This document shows, one piece after another, positions 38,149 to 46,365 of a stretch of DNA of 64,000 nucleotides. A program made the translations under genes and the position numbers. The notes below the pieces were generated by a model, which was not told the DNA's origin, made no database searches, and worked only from the letters and a program-made list of their open reading frames with translations. Where the stretch lies: contig NZ_SGIS01000005.1 of assembly GCF_004208535.1 (NCBI RefSeq), positions 101,196-165,195 of the forward strand, in the 5' to 3' direction. Origin of the DNA: Sphingomonas populi. Lineage in GTDB: Bacteria; Pseudomonadota; Alphaproteobacteria; Sphingomonadales; Sphingomonadaceae. Each line of letters opens with the position of its first letter. Positions within the stretch are counted from its first letter, which is position 1.

Positions 38149-38721
38149 ATGTTGATCGAAACCGAAGCGACACCCAATCCCGCGACCCTGAAGTTTCTTC
38201 CGGGCCGCATCGTGATGGACAGCGGCACGCGCGATTTCGCGACGCCCGAAGAAGCCGAAGCGTCTCCGCTGGCGGACGCGCTGTTCGGTCTTGGCGATGT
38301 CACCGGCGTCTTTTTCGGTCGCGATTTCATTTCCGTCACTGCCGGCCCCGGCAGCGACTGGTCGCTGTTGAAACCCGATGTGCTCGCCTTGCTGCTCGAT
38401 CATTTCAGTGCGGGGATGCCATTGTTTCGTGCCGGCAGCGCCGCCGAGATTTCGGTTCCGGCCGAAGGTGATTTCGCCGACAATCCCGAGGATGCCGACA
38501 TCGTCGCGCAGATCAAGGATCTGATCGAGACGCGCGTGCGCCCGGCCGTCGCCAACGATGGCGGCGACATCATCTATCGCGGCTTCGACAAGGGTAAGGT
38601 GTTCCTCCAGATGCAGGGCGCCTGTTCGGGATGTCCGTCGTCCTCGGCGACGCTGAAGAACGGCATCGAGCAACTGCTTCGCTACTATGTCCCCGAAGTC
38701 ACCGAAGTGCGCGCGGTCTGA
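38149..38721 (+). CDS. NifU/Nfu-family Fe-S carrier
   Basis: A 190-residue Nfu-type protein with an N-terminal Nfu domain (MLIETEATPNPATLKFLPGR) and a C-terminal NifU domain. The latter carries the cluster-binding CSGC (QGACSGCPSSSATLKNGIE). It acts as a Fe-S cluster carrier, complementing the SUF system encoded at 28-34 kb. The ATG at 38149 matches the family N-terminus; earlier in-frame ATGs would add 29 atypical residues. Confidence 0.93.
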   Translation: MLIETEATPNPATLKFLPGRIVMDSGTRDFATPEEAEASPLADALFGLGDVTGVFFGRDFISVTAGPGSDWSLLKPDVLALLLDHFSAGMPLFRAGSAAEISVPAEGDFADNPEDADIVAQIKDLIETRVRPAVANDGGDIIYRGFDKGKVFLQMQGACSGCPSSSATLKNGIEQLLRYYVPEVTEVRAV

Positions 38722-38769
38722 CGACCGGCGCGCGCACCTTCTTCACGCCAAGCATCACGAGGAATCTCT

Positions 38770-39369
38770 ATGGCCGCCAAGCTGTCCGACGACGCGCTGG
38801 ACACGATCTTCCGGTCGGCGCGCAGCTATAACGGGTATACCGATGCGCCCGTCACCGAGGCTGATCTGCATGCGATCTGGGATCTGATGAAGTTCGGGCC
38901 GACTTCGGCCAACATGCTGCCGGCGCGGCTGGTCTGGTGTACGACGCCGGAATCGAAGGAAAAGCTCGCTGCGCTGTCGAGCGGCACCAACGGCGAAAAG
39001 ATCCGCAAGGCGCCGGTGACGGTCATCATCGGCATGGATTCGGATTTTCACGAGCATCTGCCGACATTGTTCCCGCATGCCGACGCCCGCGCGTGGTTCG
39101 CCGGTGATGACAAGGTGGCGGCCCGCAAGGAAGCCGCGCTGCGCAATTCGTCGTTGCAGGGCGCGTATCTGATCTTGGCGGCGCGCGCGCTCGGCTTCGG
39201 TACGGGGCCGATGTCGGGCTTCGACAATGCCGCGGTCGATGCGGCGTTCTTCGCCGACACGCCCAACATCACCTCGAACTTCATCGCCACGCTCGGCGTT
39301 GGCGATCCCGCGACGATCTTCGACCGCTCGCCGCGCCCGCCGTTCGAAACGTTCAACCGGATCGTCTGA
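38770..39369 (+). CDS. Nitroreductase family protein (RutE/malonic semialdehyde reductase type)
   Basis: A 199-residue FMN-dependent nitroreductase-fold oxidoreductase. FRSARSYNGYTDAPVTEADL, MKFGPTSANMLPARLVWC and LGFGTGPMSGFDNAAVDAAFF are typical of the RutE/HadB group that reduces 3-oxopropanoate-like aldehydes or nitro compounds. GGAATCTC precedes the ATG. It lies 48 bases after the nifU-like gene and just before tsaB. No rut genes are adjacent, so the physiological substrate is uncertain. Confidence 0.88.
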   Translation: MAAKLSDDALDTIFRSARSYNGYTDAPVTEADLHAIWDLMKFGPTSANMLPARLVWCTTPESKEKLAALSSGTNGEKIRKAPVTVIIGMDSDFHEHLPTLFPHADARAWFAGDDKVAARKEAALRNSSLQGAYLILAARALGFGTGPMSGFDNAAVDAAFFADTPNITSNFIATLGVGDPATIFDRSPRPPFETFNRIV

Positions 39370-39376
39370 ACCGGGT

Positions 39377-39994
39377 TTGCGCACGCTCGTCATCGAAACC
39401 GCGACTGCCGCTTGCTCGGTCGCCCTGCTGCAAGACAGCGCGGTCATAGCCGCCGGGCATGAGGTGGTCGGGCGCGGCCATGCCGAGCGGCTGCTGCCGA
39501 TGATCGCCGCCTTGCCCGATGGAGGGCGCGCGCAGCATATTCTCGTCGATTGCGGCCCCGGCAGCTTCACCGGCGTGCGCGTCGGCATCGCGGCGGCGCG
39601 CGCGCTCGCGCTCGGCTGGGGAGCGAGCCTCGGCGGCTTCTCGTCGCTGCCGCTGCTCGCCGCCGCTGCGTTCGCGCGCGATCCCGGCACGCCCACGCTC
39701 GCGACCATCATCGAGGGTGGGCATGGCGAGGTGTTCATGCAGATTTTCGATGCGCCGCTTCAGGCGCGTAGCAACCTCGTTTCGCTTCGTCCCGAAGCGG
39801 CGCTCGCCGCGCTGGAAGGGCGGTTCGCGGTCGGCAGCGGCGTCCGTCTGCTCGCCGGAATCGATCCTTCGCACAGCGATGCCGACGCGCTGCCCCGCGC
39901 CGCCGATGCGCTGCTGCTGCCGGCGGCTTTCACCACGCTCGCCGCCGTCCCGCTCTACGGCCGCGCGCCCGATGCGAAGCCGATCGCGGCGTGA
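39377..39994 (+). CDS. tsaB: tRNA N6-threonylcarbamoyladenosine biosynthesis protein TsaB
   Basis: A 205-residue TsaB, the inactive ASKHA-fold partner of TsaD in the t6A37 tRNA modification complex. LRTLVIETATAACSVALL, GRGHAERLLPMI and CGPGSFTGVRVGIAAARALA are diagnostic. The only start that fits the family N-terminus is TTG at 39377, 8 bases after the nitroreductase stop; no ATG occurs between that stop and the conserved region. Its stop overlaps rimI (GTGA). Confidence 0.92.
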   Translation: MRTLVIETATAACSVALLQDSAVIAAGHEVVGRGHAERLLPMIAALPDGGRAQHILVDCGPGSFTGVRVGIAAARALALGWGASLGGFSSLPLLAAAAFARDPGTPTLATIIEGGHGEVFMQIFDAPLQARSNLVSLRPEAALAALEGRFAVGSGVRLLAGIDPSHSDADALPRAADALLLPAAFTTLAAVPLYGRAPDAKPIAA

Positions 39995-40470
39995 GCACGA
40001 TGCTGACCCGCGTCGATCTGCGCAGCGGCACCGCCGTCGATCTCGGCACGGTTGATTCGATCATGCAGGCGGCGTTCGATCCGCGCTACGGCGAGGCCTG
40101 GACCCGCAACCAGTGCCTCGGCATCCTGTCGATGCCCGGCGTATGGCTGACGATCGCGTCGATCGACAACGAACCCGCTGGCTTCGCTCTGTCCCGGATC
40201 GTCGTCGATGAGGTCGAACTGCTGCTGCTGGCGACAATGCCCGGCTTTCGGCGTCGTGGCGTCGGATCAGCGTTGTTGCGCTCGGTCGTCGCCGACAGCG
40301 TAAGCCGTGGCGCGAAAAGCCTGCATCTTGAAGTGCGTGAGGGCAATGCGGCGATCCGTCTCTACAGCGAATCCGGCTTCGCCAAGGTCGGTGAACGTCG
40401 CCGTTACTATCGCGGTTCTGACGGCCATGCCTTTGATGCTTTTACGTTTCGTCGCGAATTAGCCATATAA
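39991..40470 (+). CDS. rimI: Ribosomal protein S18-alanine N-acetyltransferase RimI (GNAT)
   Basis: A 159-residue GNAT acetyltransferase. The acetyl-CoA pyrophosphate loop is MPGFRRRGVGSALLRSV near residues 79-95, followed by LHLEVREGNAAIRLYSESGFAKVGERRRYY, the RimI-type motif. It sits directly after tsaB, a frequent tsaB-rimI pairing. The start is GTG overlapping the tsaB stop, or an ATG three codons later. Confidence 0.9.
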   Translation: MSTMLTRVDLRSGTAVDLGTVDSIMQAAFDPRYGEAWTRNQCLGILSMPGVWLTIASIDNEPAGFALSRIVVDEVELLLLATMPGFRRRGVGSALLRSVVADSVSRGAKSLHLEVREGNAAIRLYSESGFAKVGERRRYYRGSDGHAFDAFTFRRELAI

Positions 40471-40573
40471 TACCGATTCATGACAAAATTGTCGCTTGCG
40501 CTTCTGCCGGCAAGCGAGAATAGGCACGCTGAGAGCTTCGATAACAGTAGCTCAGATGGGTCAAAGGTAAGAT

Positions 40574-40996
40574 ATGGATACGCAATTGGAACTTCAGGAA
40601 ACGCTGGTCACGCTCACCGCCGATATTGTCGCTGCACATGTCAGCAACAATAGCGTCGCGGTCTCGGATATTCCCGTTCTCATCGCCAACGTGCATGGTG
40701 CGTTGGCCGGTCTTGGCGGCCCTGCGCCGACGCCCGAAATCAAGCAGGAGCCAGCCGTTTCGGTGCGCTCGTCGATCAAGCCCGACTATATCGTCTGCCT
40801 TGAGGATGGTAAGAAGCTCAAGATGCTCAAGCGGCATCTGATGACGCACTACCAGATGACCCCGGAGCAATATCGCGCCAAGTGGAATCTTCCCGCCGAC
40901 TATCCGATGGTCGCGCCGAGCTACGCCGAACAGCGTCGCACGCTCGCCAAGAAGATCGGCCTCGGCACCAAGCGCCGCAAGGTCGCGACGCGCTGA
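40574..40996 (+). CDS. mucR: MucR-family zinc-finger transcriptional regulator
   Basis: A 140-residue Ros/MucR protein, a prokaryotic zinc-finger regulator that binds AT-rich promoters and controls surface polysaccharides, motility and more in Alphaproteobacteria. The finger is C75-x2-D78-x9-H88-x3-H92 ([20 protein letters not shown]), so Asp replaces the second Cys of Ros. The N-terminal residues 1-45 form the oligomerisation region. The 103-base upstream gap contains TATAAT (40466) and a TCGCTTGC...GCAAGCGA hairpin (40492-40517), possibly involved in autoregulation. A terminator hairpin follows. Confidence 0.93.
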   Translation: MDTQLELQETLVTLTADIVAAHVSNNSVAVSDIPVLIANVHGALAGLGGPAPTPEIKQEPAVSVRSSIKPDYIVCLEDGKKLKMLKRHLMTHYQMTPEQYRAKWNLPADYPMVAPSYAEQRRTLAKKIGLGTKRRKVATR

Positions 40997-41004
40997 TCCG
41001 ATCC

Positions 41005-41042
41005 AAGGGGCGGTGGCGGCATGTGCCGACGCCGCCCTTTTT
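41005..41042 (+). terminator. Intrinsic terminator after mucR
   Basis: The stem AAGGGGCGGTGGCGGC pairs imperfectly with GCCGACGCCGCCCTT around ATGT and ends in TTTTT. It starts 8 bases after the mucR stop. Confidence 0.75.
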
Positions 41043-41106
41043 CGCGTTCGCGAAGAATTGGACGCGCCCTCTTTATCCGAGGCCGCGAAGCGCTTAGAAC
41101 GCCCTC

Positions 41107-41529
41107 ATGCCCCGCAAAATCGACATCGAAGCTCTTTGTAATGAAAAGGGCCTTCGCATCACCGAACAGCGGCGCGTCATCGCCCGCGTCCTCTCCGAAG
41201 CGGATGACCATCCCGATGTGGAGCGCGTCTACGAACGCGCGTCCGCAATCGACCCCGGCATCTCGATCGCCACCGTCTACCGCACGGTCCGGCTGTTCGA
41301 GGAGGCCGGCATTCTCGACCGTCACGATTTCGGCGACGGCCGCTCGCGCTATGAGCCGGCGCCCGAGGCGCATCACGATCACCTGATCGATGTCGAGACC
41401 GGCAAGGTTCTGGAATTCGTCGATCCCGAACTCGAACAATTGCAGAAGACGATCGCCGAGCGGCTCGGCTTCCGGCTCGTCGATCATCGCATGGAATTGT
41501 ACGGCGTCGCGATCGACCGCAAGGTCTGA
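41107..41529 (+). CDS. fur: Fur-family transcriptional regulator (Fur/Mur)
   Basis: A 140-residue Fur-superfamily regulator. The winged helix (GLRITEQRRVIARVL...ISIATVYRTVRLFEEAGILDRHDF) is followed by the dimerisation/metal domain with HHDHLIDVETGKVLEFVDPELEQ. The structural CxxC zinc pairs of enteric Fur are absent, as is usual for alphaproteobacterial Fur/Mur proteins, which sense manganese or iron. The metal specificity is therefore open. It lies just upstream of the acyltransferase and miaB. Confidence 0.9.
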   Translation: MPRKIDIEALCNEKGLRITEQRRVIARVLSEADDHPDVERVYERASAIDPGISIATVYRTVRLFEEAGILDRHDFGDGRSRYEPAPEAHHDHLIDVETGKVLEFVDPELEQLQKTIAERLGFRLVDHRMELYGVAIDRKV

Positions 41530-41579
41530 GGCCGCGCCTGCTGAGCCCGGAGCGCCTCGCCGCCGCCGCCGGGCGGCCA

Positions 41580-42407
41580 GTGCCGTTGAGCGTCACCGGC
41601 AAACTGCGGCTGTGGCGTCGCGTCGCCATGCTCTTCGGTCTCGCGCTGGTGACGGTGCCGCTGCACTATCTCTGGCGGCTGGTGCGTTTGTCCTCGCCGT
41701 GGCCGCGCATGTTCCTGGCGGGGGCGGGGCGGGTGAGCGGCGCGCGGGTTCGCGTCGCCGGCGTGCCACTCAAGCGCGATGTCTTCTACATCGCGAATCA
41801 CGTCAGTTGGATCGACATCCCGGCGATCGCGGGTGCGAGCGGCACCGCGTTCGTCGCCAAGGCCGAGATTCGCGATGCGCCGGTGGTCGGCTGGCTCTCC
41901 TCGCTCAACCGCACCGTCTTCGTCGAGCGCGAGGATCGGCTCGGCGTGGCGGGGCAGATCAACGCGCTGCGCGAGACGCTCGCCGAGAATTGGTCGGTCA
42001 CGGTTTTCCCCGAAGGCACCACCGAGGACGGTCGCTCGCTGCTGCCGTTCAAGACCTCGATGCTCAAGGTGCTCGAACCGCCGCCGCCGGGCGTGATGGT
42101 CCAGCCTGTGCTGGTCGATTACGGCGATGTCGGCATCGAGATCGGCTGGCTCGGCGATGAAAGCGGCAAGGACAATGCCGCGCGCGTGCTCGCCCGGCGC
42201 GGCAGCTTCCCGGTCGTGGTGCATTTCCTCGAACCCTTCCACCCGCGCGACTTCCCCGGCCGCAAGGCGATCGCGGCGGAAAGCCGGCGGCGGATCGAGG
42301 CGGCGCTGGCGAATTTGCTCGGCCATCCCGTGCCGGTCTTCGCGGGGCATGACGCCTGGGCGCGCATGGCCGATCAAGCCCCCGATCGAGCCGCCGTGCT
42401 GCCATGA
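41580..42407 (+). CDS. 1-acyl-sn-glycerol-3-phosphate acyltransferase-like (PlsC family)
   Basis: A 275-residue membrane acyltransferase. An N-terminal transmembrane helix (RRVAMLFGLALVTVPLHYLW) is followed by catalytic H74-x4-D79 in NHVSWIDIPA and the substrate motif FPEGTTEDGRS near 145. The family moves an acyl chain to lysophosphatidic acid or a related lysolipid, or to ornithine lipid (OlsA type). GTG at 41580 is the listed start; the gap to fur is 50 bases and earlier starts are possible. It lies directly upstream of miaB. Confidence 0.88.
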   Translation: MPLSVTGKLRLWRRVAMLFGLALVTVPLHYLWRLVRLSSPWPRMFLAGAGRVSGARVRVAGVPLKRDVFYIANHVSWIDIPAIAGASGTAFVAKAEIRDAPVVGWLSSLNRTVFVEREDRLGVAGQINALRETLAENWSVTVFPEGTTEDGRSLLPFKTSMLKVLEPPPPGVMVQPVLVDYGDVGIEIGWLGDESGKDNAARVLARRGSFPVVVHFLEPFHPRDFPGRKAIAAESRRRIEAALANLLGHPVPVFAGHDAWARMADQAPDRAAVLP

Positions 42408-42446
42408 TTTGTGCATAGGCGCCGCGATGACTATGAAGCGCCCATC

Positions 42447-43811
42447 ATGAAACCCTTCCCCAAGACCTTCCACGTCAAGTCGTTCGGCTGCCAGATGAAC
42501 GTCTATGACGGTGATCGCATGGCCGAGATCATGGCGGACCAGGGCCTCACCGCGACCGACGACGCCAATGCCGCCGATCTCGTCGTGCTCAACACCTGCC
42601 ACATCCGCGAGAGGGCGACCGAGAAGGTCTATTCGGACATCGGCCGGTTGCGCAAACACGGCTCCGACCCTTTGATCGCGGTCGCCGGCTGCGTCGCGCA
42701 GGCAGAGGGCGCCGAGATCGTGCGGCGCGCGAAGGTCGATGTTGTGGTCGGCCCGCAGGCGTATCACAATTTGCCCGATCTGGTCGCGCGTGCGGCGCGG
42801 GGTGAGTCGGCGCTCGACACCGACATGCCGGTCGATCTCAAGTTCGGCCATTTGCCGCCGCGCCGCCGCGTCGCGCCAAGTGCCTTCCTGACCGTTCAGG
42901 AAGGCTGCGACAAATTCTGCACCTATTGCGTCGTTCCCTACACGCGCGGCGCCGAAGTTTCACGCGGCTGGATGCAGGTGATCGACGAGGCCAAGGCGCT
43001 GGTCGATGCCGGCGCGAAGGAAATCACTTTGCTCGGCCAGAACGTCAATGCGTGGGAAGATGACGGTCCCAAAGGGAAATGGGGCCTGCACGATCTGATC
43101 ACCGCGCTCGCCGACATCGCCGGGCTGCACCGCATCCGCTACACCACCAGCCACCCCAACGACATGGCGCAGGGGCTGATCGAGGCGCATCGCGATATCG
43201 AGAAGCTGATGCCGTTCCTGCATCTGCCGGTGCAATCGGGCAGCGACCGCATCCTCAAGGCGATGAACCGCAGCCACACGCGCGATTCGTATCTGCGCCT
43301 GCTCGACCGGGTGCGCGCGGTGCGGCCGGATATCGCGCTGTCGGGCGACTTCATCGTCGGCTTCCCCGGCGAGACCGAGGCCGATTTCGCCGAGACGCTG
43401 AGCCTCGTCGATGCGGTCGGCCATTCGCAGGCGTTCAGCTTCAAATATTCGCCGCGCCCCGGCACGCCCGCCGCCGGCATGGCCGATCAGGTCGCGGCGG
43501 AGGTGATGGACGAGCGGCTCCAGCGTTTACAAGCCGCGCTCAACCGCGATCAGGCCGCGTTCAACGCGGCGAGCGTAGGCCGCCGCTGCACCGTGCTGAT
43601 GGAGCGCAAGGGCAAACTGCCCGGTCAGCTCATCGGCAAAAGCCCGTGGTTGCAATCGGTTCACGTCATCGGTGATGCGACGATCGGCGATCTCGTCGCT
43701 GTCGAAATCACCGCCGCCGGGCCGAACTCGGTGACGGGTATGATCCTGGATCAGGCACACGGGGGTGAGGATGAAGTCTTCAAACGCGCAAGGCTCGACG
43801 TTGCTGCCTGA
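42447..43811 (+). CDS. miaB: tRNA-2-methylthio-N6-dimethylallyladenosine synthase MiaB
   Basis: A 454-residue radical-SAM methylthiotransferase that converts i6A37 to ms2i6A37 in tRNA. The N-terminal UPF0004 domain supplies cluster cysteines in KSFGCQMN (C15), NTCHIRE and AGCVAQ. The radical-SAM triad is CDKFCTYC, and [10 protein letters not shown] plus [16 protein letters not shown] are MiaB signatures. A TRAM domain ends the protein. ATG 42447 gives the family N-terminus. MiaB upstream of phoH-ybeY-corC is the classic order. Confidence 0.96.
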   Translation: MKPFPKTFHVKSFGCQMNVYDGDRMAEIMADQGLTATDDANAADLVVLNTCHIRERATEKVYSDIGRLRKHGSDPLIAVAGCVAQAEGAEIVRRAKVDVVVGPQAYHNLPDLVARAARGESALDTDMPVDLKFGHLPPRRRVAPSAFLTVQEGCDKFCTYCVVPYTRGAEVSRGWMQVIDEAKALVDAGAKEITLLGQNVNAWEDDGPKGKWGLHDLITALADIAGLHRIRYTTSHPNDMAQGLIEAHRDIEKLMPFLHLPVQSGSDRILKAMNRSHTRDSYLRLLDRVRAVRPDIALSGDFIVGFPGETEADFAETLSLVDAVGHSQAFSFKYSPRPGTPAAGMADQVAAEVMDERLQRLQAALNRDQAAFNAASVGRRCTVLMERKGKLPGQLIGKSPWLQSVHVIGDATIGDLVAVEITAAGPNSVTGMILDQAHGGEDEVFKRARLDVAA

Positions 43812-43947
43812 GGACGGCCAAGCGCTTTTCCTCGAGGAAACCGGGCCGGCGTGGCGTCGCACGCGGATCGGGCTGTGGCTCTATGCCGGGCTGGGCGTGG
43901 CGCGCATCATCCTGTCCGGGGTGTCGCTCGTGCTGTTTCGCAGGTAG
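43771..43947 (+). CDS. Possible small membrane protein overlapping the miaB 3' end
   Basis: A 58-residue frame starting 41 bases before the miaB stop in another frame (ATG 43771; GTG 43765 is also possible), with GGGGGTGAGG just ahead. The first 30 residues are polar ([20 protein letters not shown]) and the second half is one predicted transmembrane helix, [20 protein letters not shown], ending in basic residues. The helix and ribosome-binding site favour a real gene, but the overlap and small size leave doubt. I do not recognise the family. Confidence 0.45.
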   Translation: MKSSNAQGSTLLPEDGQALFLEETGPAWRRTRIGLWLYAGLGVARIILSGVSLVLFRR

Positions 43948-44140
43948 CGGCGGCCGTCTCCCACTTGGCGCAATAAGATTGGCGCGGGCGACGCGCTTTC
44001 CCCCTGTCGCGAGCCGCCGTGATCTGCCAAACTCCGGCCTGGATGCAGCGTAACCGCCCTCCTTGTCGTCAGCCCCGATGCGCGTTGCGCAGCGGCTGCG
44101 AGCGTCGGCGCGCTCTCCTTCCCGTAACCGAAGGACCCGC

Positions 44141-45142
44141 ATGAGCCGAAAGCCCGTCCCCGCCCAAGCCGGCGAGCGTAGCCGCGCCGAAGTCGTGTTC
44201 GATCGCCCGCAGTTGATGGCGCAATTGTTCGGGGAGTTCGACCAGAACCTGCTGCTGCTCGAAAGCCGGCTCGGGGTGTACATCACCGCGCGCGGCAACA
44301 AGGTCGGGCTGGAGGGCACCGCCGAGGCGGTCGCCTCCGCGCGCGACGTTCTGCATGCGCTGTACAACCGCATCGTGCGCGGCGAAGTGGTCGATGCCGG
44401 GTTGGTCGAGGCGGTGATCGCGATGTCGGCCGAGCCGATGCTGACCGGCATCATCCGCGCCGAGGATCGCGGTGGCCCGCCGCAGATCATGATCCGCACG
44501 CGCAAGAAGACGATCGTGCCGCGCACCGTCGCGCAGGCGCATTACATGCGCGAACTGCTGGGCAACGACATCATCTTCGCGCTCGGGCCAGCTGGCACCG
44601 GCAAGACCTATATCGCCGTCGCGCAAGCGGTCGCGCAGCTCATCACCGGCAGCATCCAGCGGCTGATCCTGTCGCGTCCAGCGGTGGAGGCGGGCGAGAA
44701 GCTCGGCTTCCTGCCCGGCGACATGAAGGAGAAGGTCGATCCCTATCTGCGCCCCTTGTACGATGCGCTCAACGACTGCCTGCCCGCCGAGCAGGTCGAG
44801 CGGCGCATCGCCAGCGGCGAGATCGAGATCGCGCCGATCGCCTTCATGCGCGGGCGCACGCTGGCGGATGCGTTCATCATCCTCGACGAAGCGCAGAATA
44901 CCACCCCCGCGCAGATGAAGATGTTCCTGACCCGCTTCGGCGAGAACAGCCGCATGGTGGTGTGCGGCGATCCCAAGCAGACCGATTTGCCCGGCGGTAT
45001 GGCGTCAAGCGGCCTCAACGATGCGGTCAAGCGTCTGGAGGGCGTCGAGGGCCTGTCGATCTGCCGGTTCGGCGCGAGCGACGTGGTGCGCCATCCGATC
45101 GTAGGGCGGATCGTCGAGGCGTATGAGGGTGTGGACGGTTGA
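44141..45142 (+). CDS. phoH: PhoH family ATPase
   Basis: A 333-residue PhoH-like (YbeZ) protein, a P-loop NTPase linked with YbeY in ribosome and RNA quality control. The N-terminal KH-like region is residues 15-110, Walker A GPAGTGKT is at 149-156, and Walker B is in IILDEAQNTTPAQMKMFLTR. The ATG at 44141 has AAGGA 6 bases upstream. It is normally followed directly by ybeY; here a vapBC pair lies between them. The last codons overlap the start of the vapBC promoter. Confidence 0.94.
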   Translation: MSRKPVPAQAGERSRAEVVFDRPQLMAQLFGEFDQNLLLLESRLGVYITARGNKVGLEGTAEAVASARDVLHALYNRIVRGEVVDAGLVEAVIAMSAEPMLTGIIRAEDRGGPPQIMIRTRKKTIVPRTVAQAHYMRELLGNDIIFALGPAGTGKTYIAVAQAVAQLITGSIQRLILSRPAVEAGEKLGFLPGDMKEKVDPYLRPLYDALNDCLPAEQVERRIASGEIEIAPIAFMRGRTLADAFIILDEAQNTTPAQMKMFLTRFGENSRMVVCGDPKQTDLPGGMASSGLNDAVKRLEGVEGLSICRFGASDVVRHPIVGRIVEAYEGVDG

Positions 45143-45178
45143 TCTCAGGGATATCCCAGATTATATTTAGGATATCCC
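45139..45178 (+). promoter_or_regulatory. Promoter and twin palindromic operators of the vapBC module
   Basis: TTGATC (45139-45144), a 17-base spacer and TATATT (45162-45167) form a strong promoter right at the phoH stop. Two perfect GGATATCC palindromes, at 45149-45156 and 45170-45177, flank the -10 box with centres 21 bp apart, two helical turns. Such paired sites suit cooperative binding by a VapB/VapBC complex. Confidence 0.78.
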
Positions 45179-45190
45179 GTGGAGGCTGAA

Positions 45191-45451
45191 ATGGCGTCAC
45201 TCTATATCAAGGATGCAGAAACCGCTGCGTTGGTGACGCGGCTTGCCAAGCGATCCGGCGTGACCAAGACTGCGCTGGTGCATGAACTGGCTGTGGCACG
45301 CGAAGCCGAATTGGATCGAAAGACCTCGGGCTCATCCGTCCGGGCCTCGCTGGACAAGTTGTGGCGTGACCACCCCGGCTTGTTGCAAAAGACGGGTCTT
45401 GTGGCGGACAAGGCGTTCTACGATAGTCTCAACGACGAGGATGAGGATTGA
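45191..45451 (+). CDS. vapB: VapB-type antitoxin
   Basis: An 86-residue antitoxin of the PSK_trans_fac/VapB type. The N-terminal DNA-binding part (MASLYIKDAETAALVTRLAKRSG) reads like the family's ribbon-helix-helix segment. The C-terminal part (DHPGLLQKTGLVADKAFYDSLNDE) is the toxin-binding tail. GGAGG lies five bases before the ATG at 45191. Its stop overlaps the toxin start (TTGA), so both are made in balance. The palindromic operators upstream fit autorepression. Confidence 0.85.
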   Translation: MASLYIKDAETAALVTRLAKRSGVTKTALVHELAVAREAELDRKTSGSSVRASLDKLWRDHPGLLQKTGLVADKAFYDSLNDEDED

Positions 45452-45846
45452 CCATTCTCGTCGATGCATCGGCCCTTGTCGCTATGATGGCGCTGGAGGA
45501 GGATTGCGATGCGCTGATTGATACGCTCGATCAGCACGACAATAAGCTCTATTGCGCGACCGGAGCATGGGAAGCAGTTCGGGCGATCGCTCGTATTCGG
45601 GTCGTCGATATCGTTGAGGCTGGCGAAGCGATCCATCGGTGGCTTGAGGATCTTGGCTTTCGAATGATACCGATCGGCGAGATCGAGGAGCGACTCGCAA
45701 TTGAAGCCCATCGCCTTTACGGCAAGGGTACGGGTCATCCCGCAAAACTCAACATGGGCGATTGCTTCGCCTATGCCTGCGCCAAGGCCAACAACGCCCG
45801 CTTGCTCTACAAGGGTGATGACTTCTCACATACGGACCTTGCCTGA
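45448..45846 (+). CDS. vapC: VapC-type PIN-domain toxin (ribonuclease)
   Basis: A 132-residue PIN-domain protein; VapC toxins cut tRNA or rRNA when freed from antitoxin. The acidic triad or quartet is present: D6 in ILVDASALVAM, E42 in AWEAVR, D105 in NMGDCFAYACAK and D124/D125 in YKGDDFSHTD. All match the VapC consensus, so it should be active. The start is TTG at 45448 overlapping the antitoxin stop. Its stop overlaps the ybeY start (TGATG), coupling a toxin to an essential rRNA-processing gene. Confidence 0.87.
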   Translation: MTILVDASALVAMMALEEDCDALIDTLDQHDNKLYCATGAWEAVRAIARIRVVDIVEAGEAIHRWLEDLGFRMIPIGEIEERLAIEAHRLYGKGTGHPAKLNMGDCFAYACAKANNARLLYKGDDFSHTDLA

Positions 45847-46355
45847 TGCTCGAAATCGCCGTTTCCGCTGAAAGCGTCTGGCCCGATCACGATTGGGACG
45901 CGCTCGCGCACCGCGCGGCGACCGTCGCGATCGAGCGGACCCCCAATGGCGAAATCCTCACCACCGAGGCGCTGTTCGAGGTGTCGGTTCGTCTTACCGA
46001 TGACGCCGAGGTCCAGCACCTCAACGCGCAATATCGCCACAAGGACAAGCCGACCAACGTGCTGTCCTTCCCGATGGTGCAGCCCGATCTGCTCGAAACG
46101 ATCGGGCAGAATAGCGACGATGGCGAAGTGCTGCTCGGCGACATCGTGCTCGCCTACGGCGTCTGCGCGGCCGAAGCCGAGGAGCGCGGCATTACTCTTG
46201 TCGATCACGCCACGCATTTGATCGTGCATGGTACGCTGCATCTGCTAGGATACGACCATATGGTCGAGGATGAGGCCGAAACGATGGAGGCGATCGAAAC
46301 CGATGCGCTCAAGTCGCTCGGACTTGCCGACCCATATCTCATTCGCGAGGACTGA
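45846..46355 (+). CDS. ybeY: Endoribonuclease / rRNA maturation factor YbeY
   Basis: A 169-residue zinc-dependent RNase involved in 16S rRNA 3'-end maturation and 70S quality control. The zinc motif is H128-x3-H132-x5-H138 (HGTLHLLGYDH), preceded by PTNVLSFPM and LLGDIVLA. The ATG shares one base with the vapC stop. In relatives ybeY follows phoH; here its ribosome-binding region derives from the end of vapC. corC follows 10 bases after. Confidence 0.95.
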   Translation: MLEIAVSAESVWPDHDWDALAHRAATVAIERTPNGEILTTEALFEVSVRLTDDAEVQHLNAQYRHKDKPTNVLSFPMVQPDLLETIGQNSDDGEVLLGDIVLAYGVCAAEAEERGITLVDHATHLIVHGTLHLLGYDHMVEDEAETMEAIETDALKSLGLADPYLIRED

Positions 46356-46365
46356 AACGACCGCC

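Noticed and set aside
41107..41529. Zinc uptake regulator Zur
   Set aside because: It lacks the Zur-type cysteine clusters and matches alphaproteobacterial Fur/Mur in the HHDHLI region.
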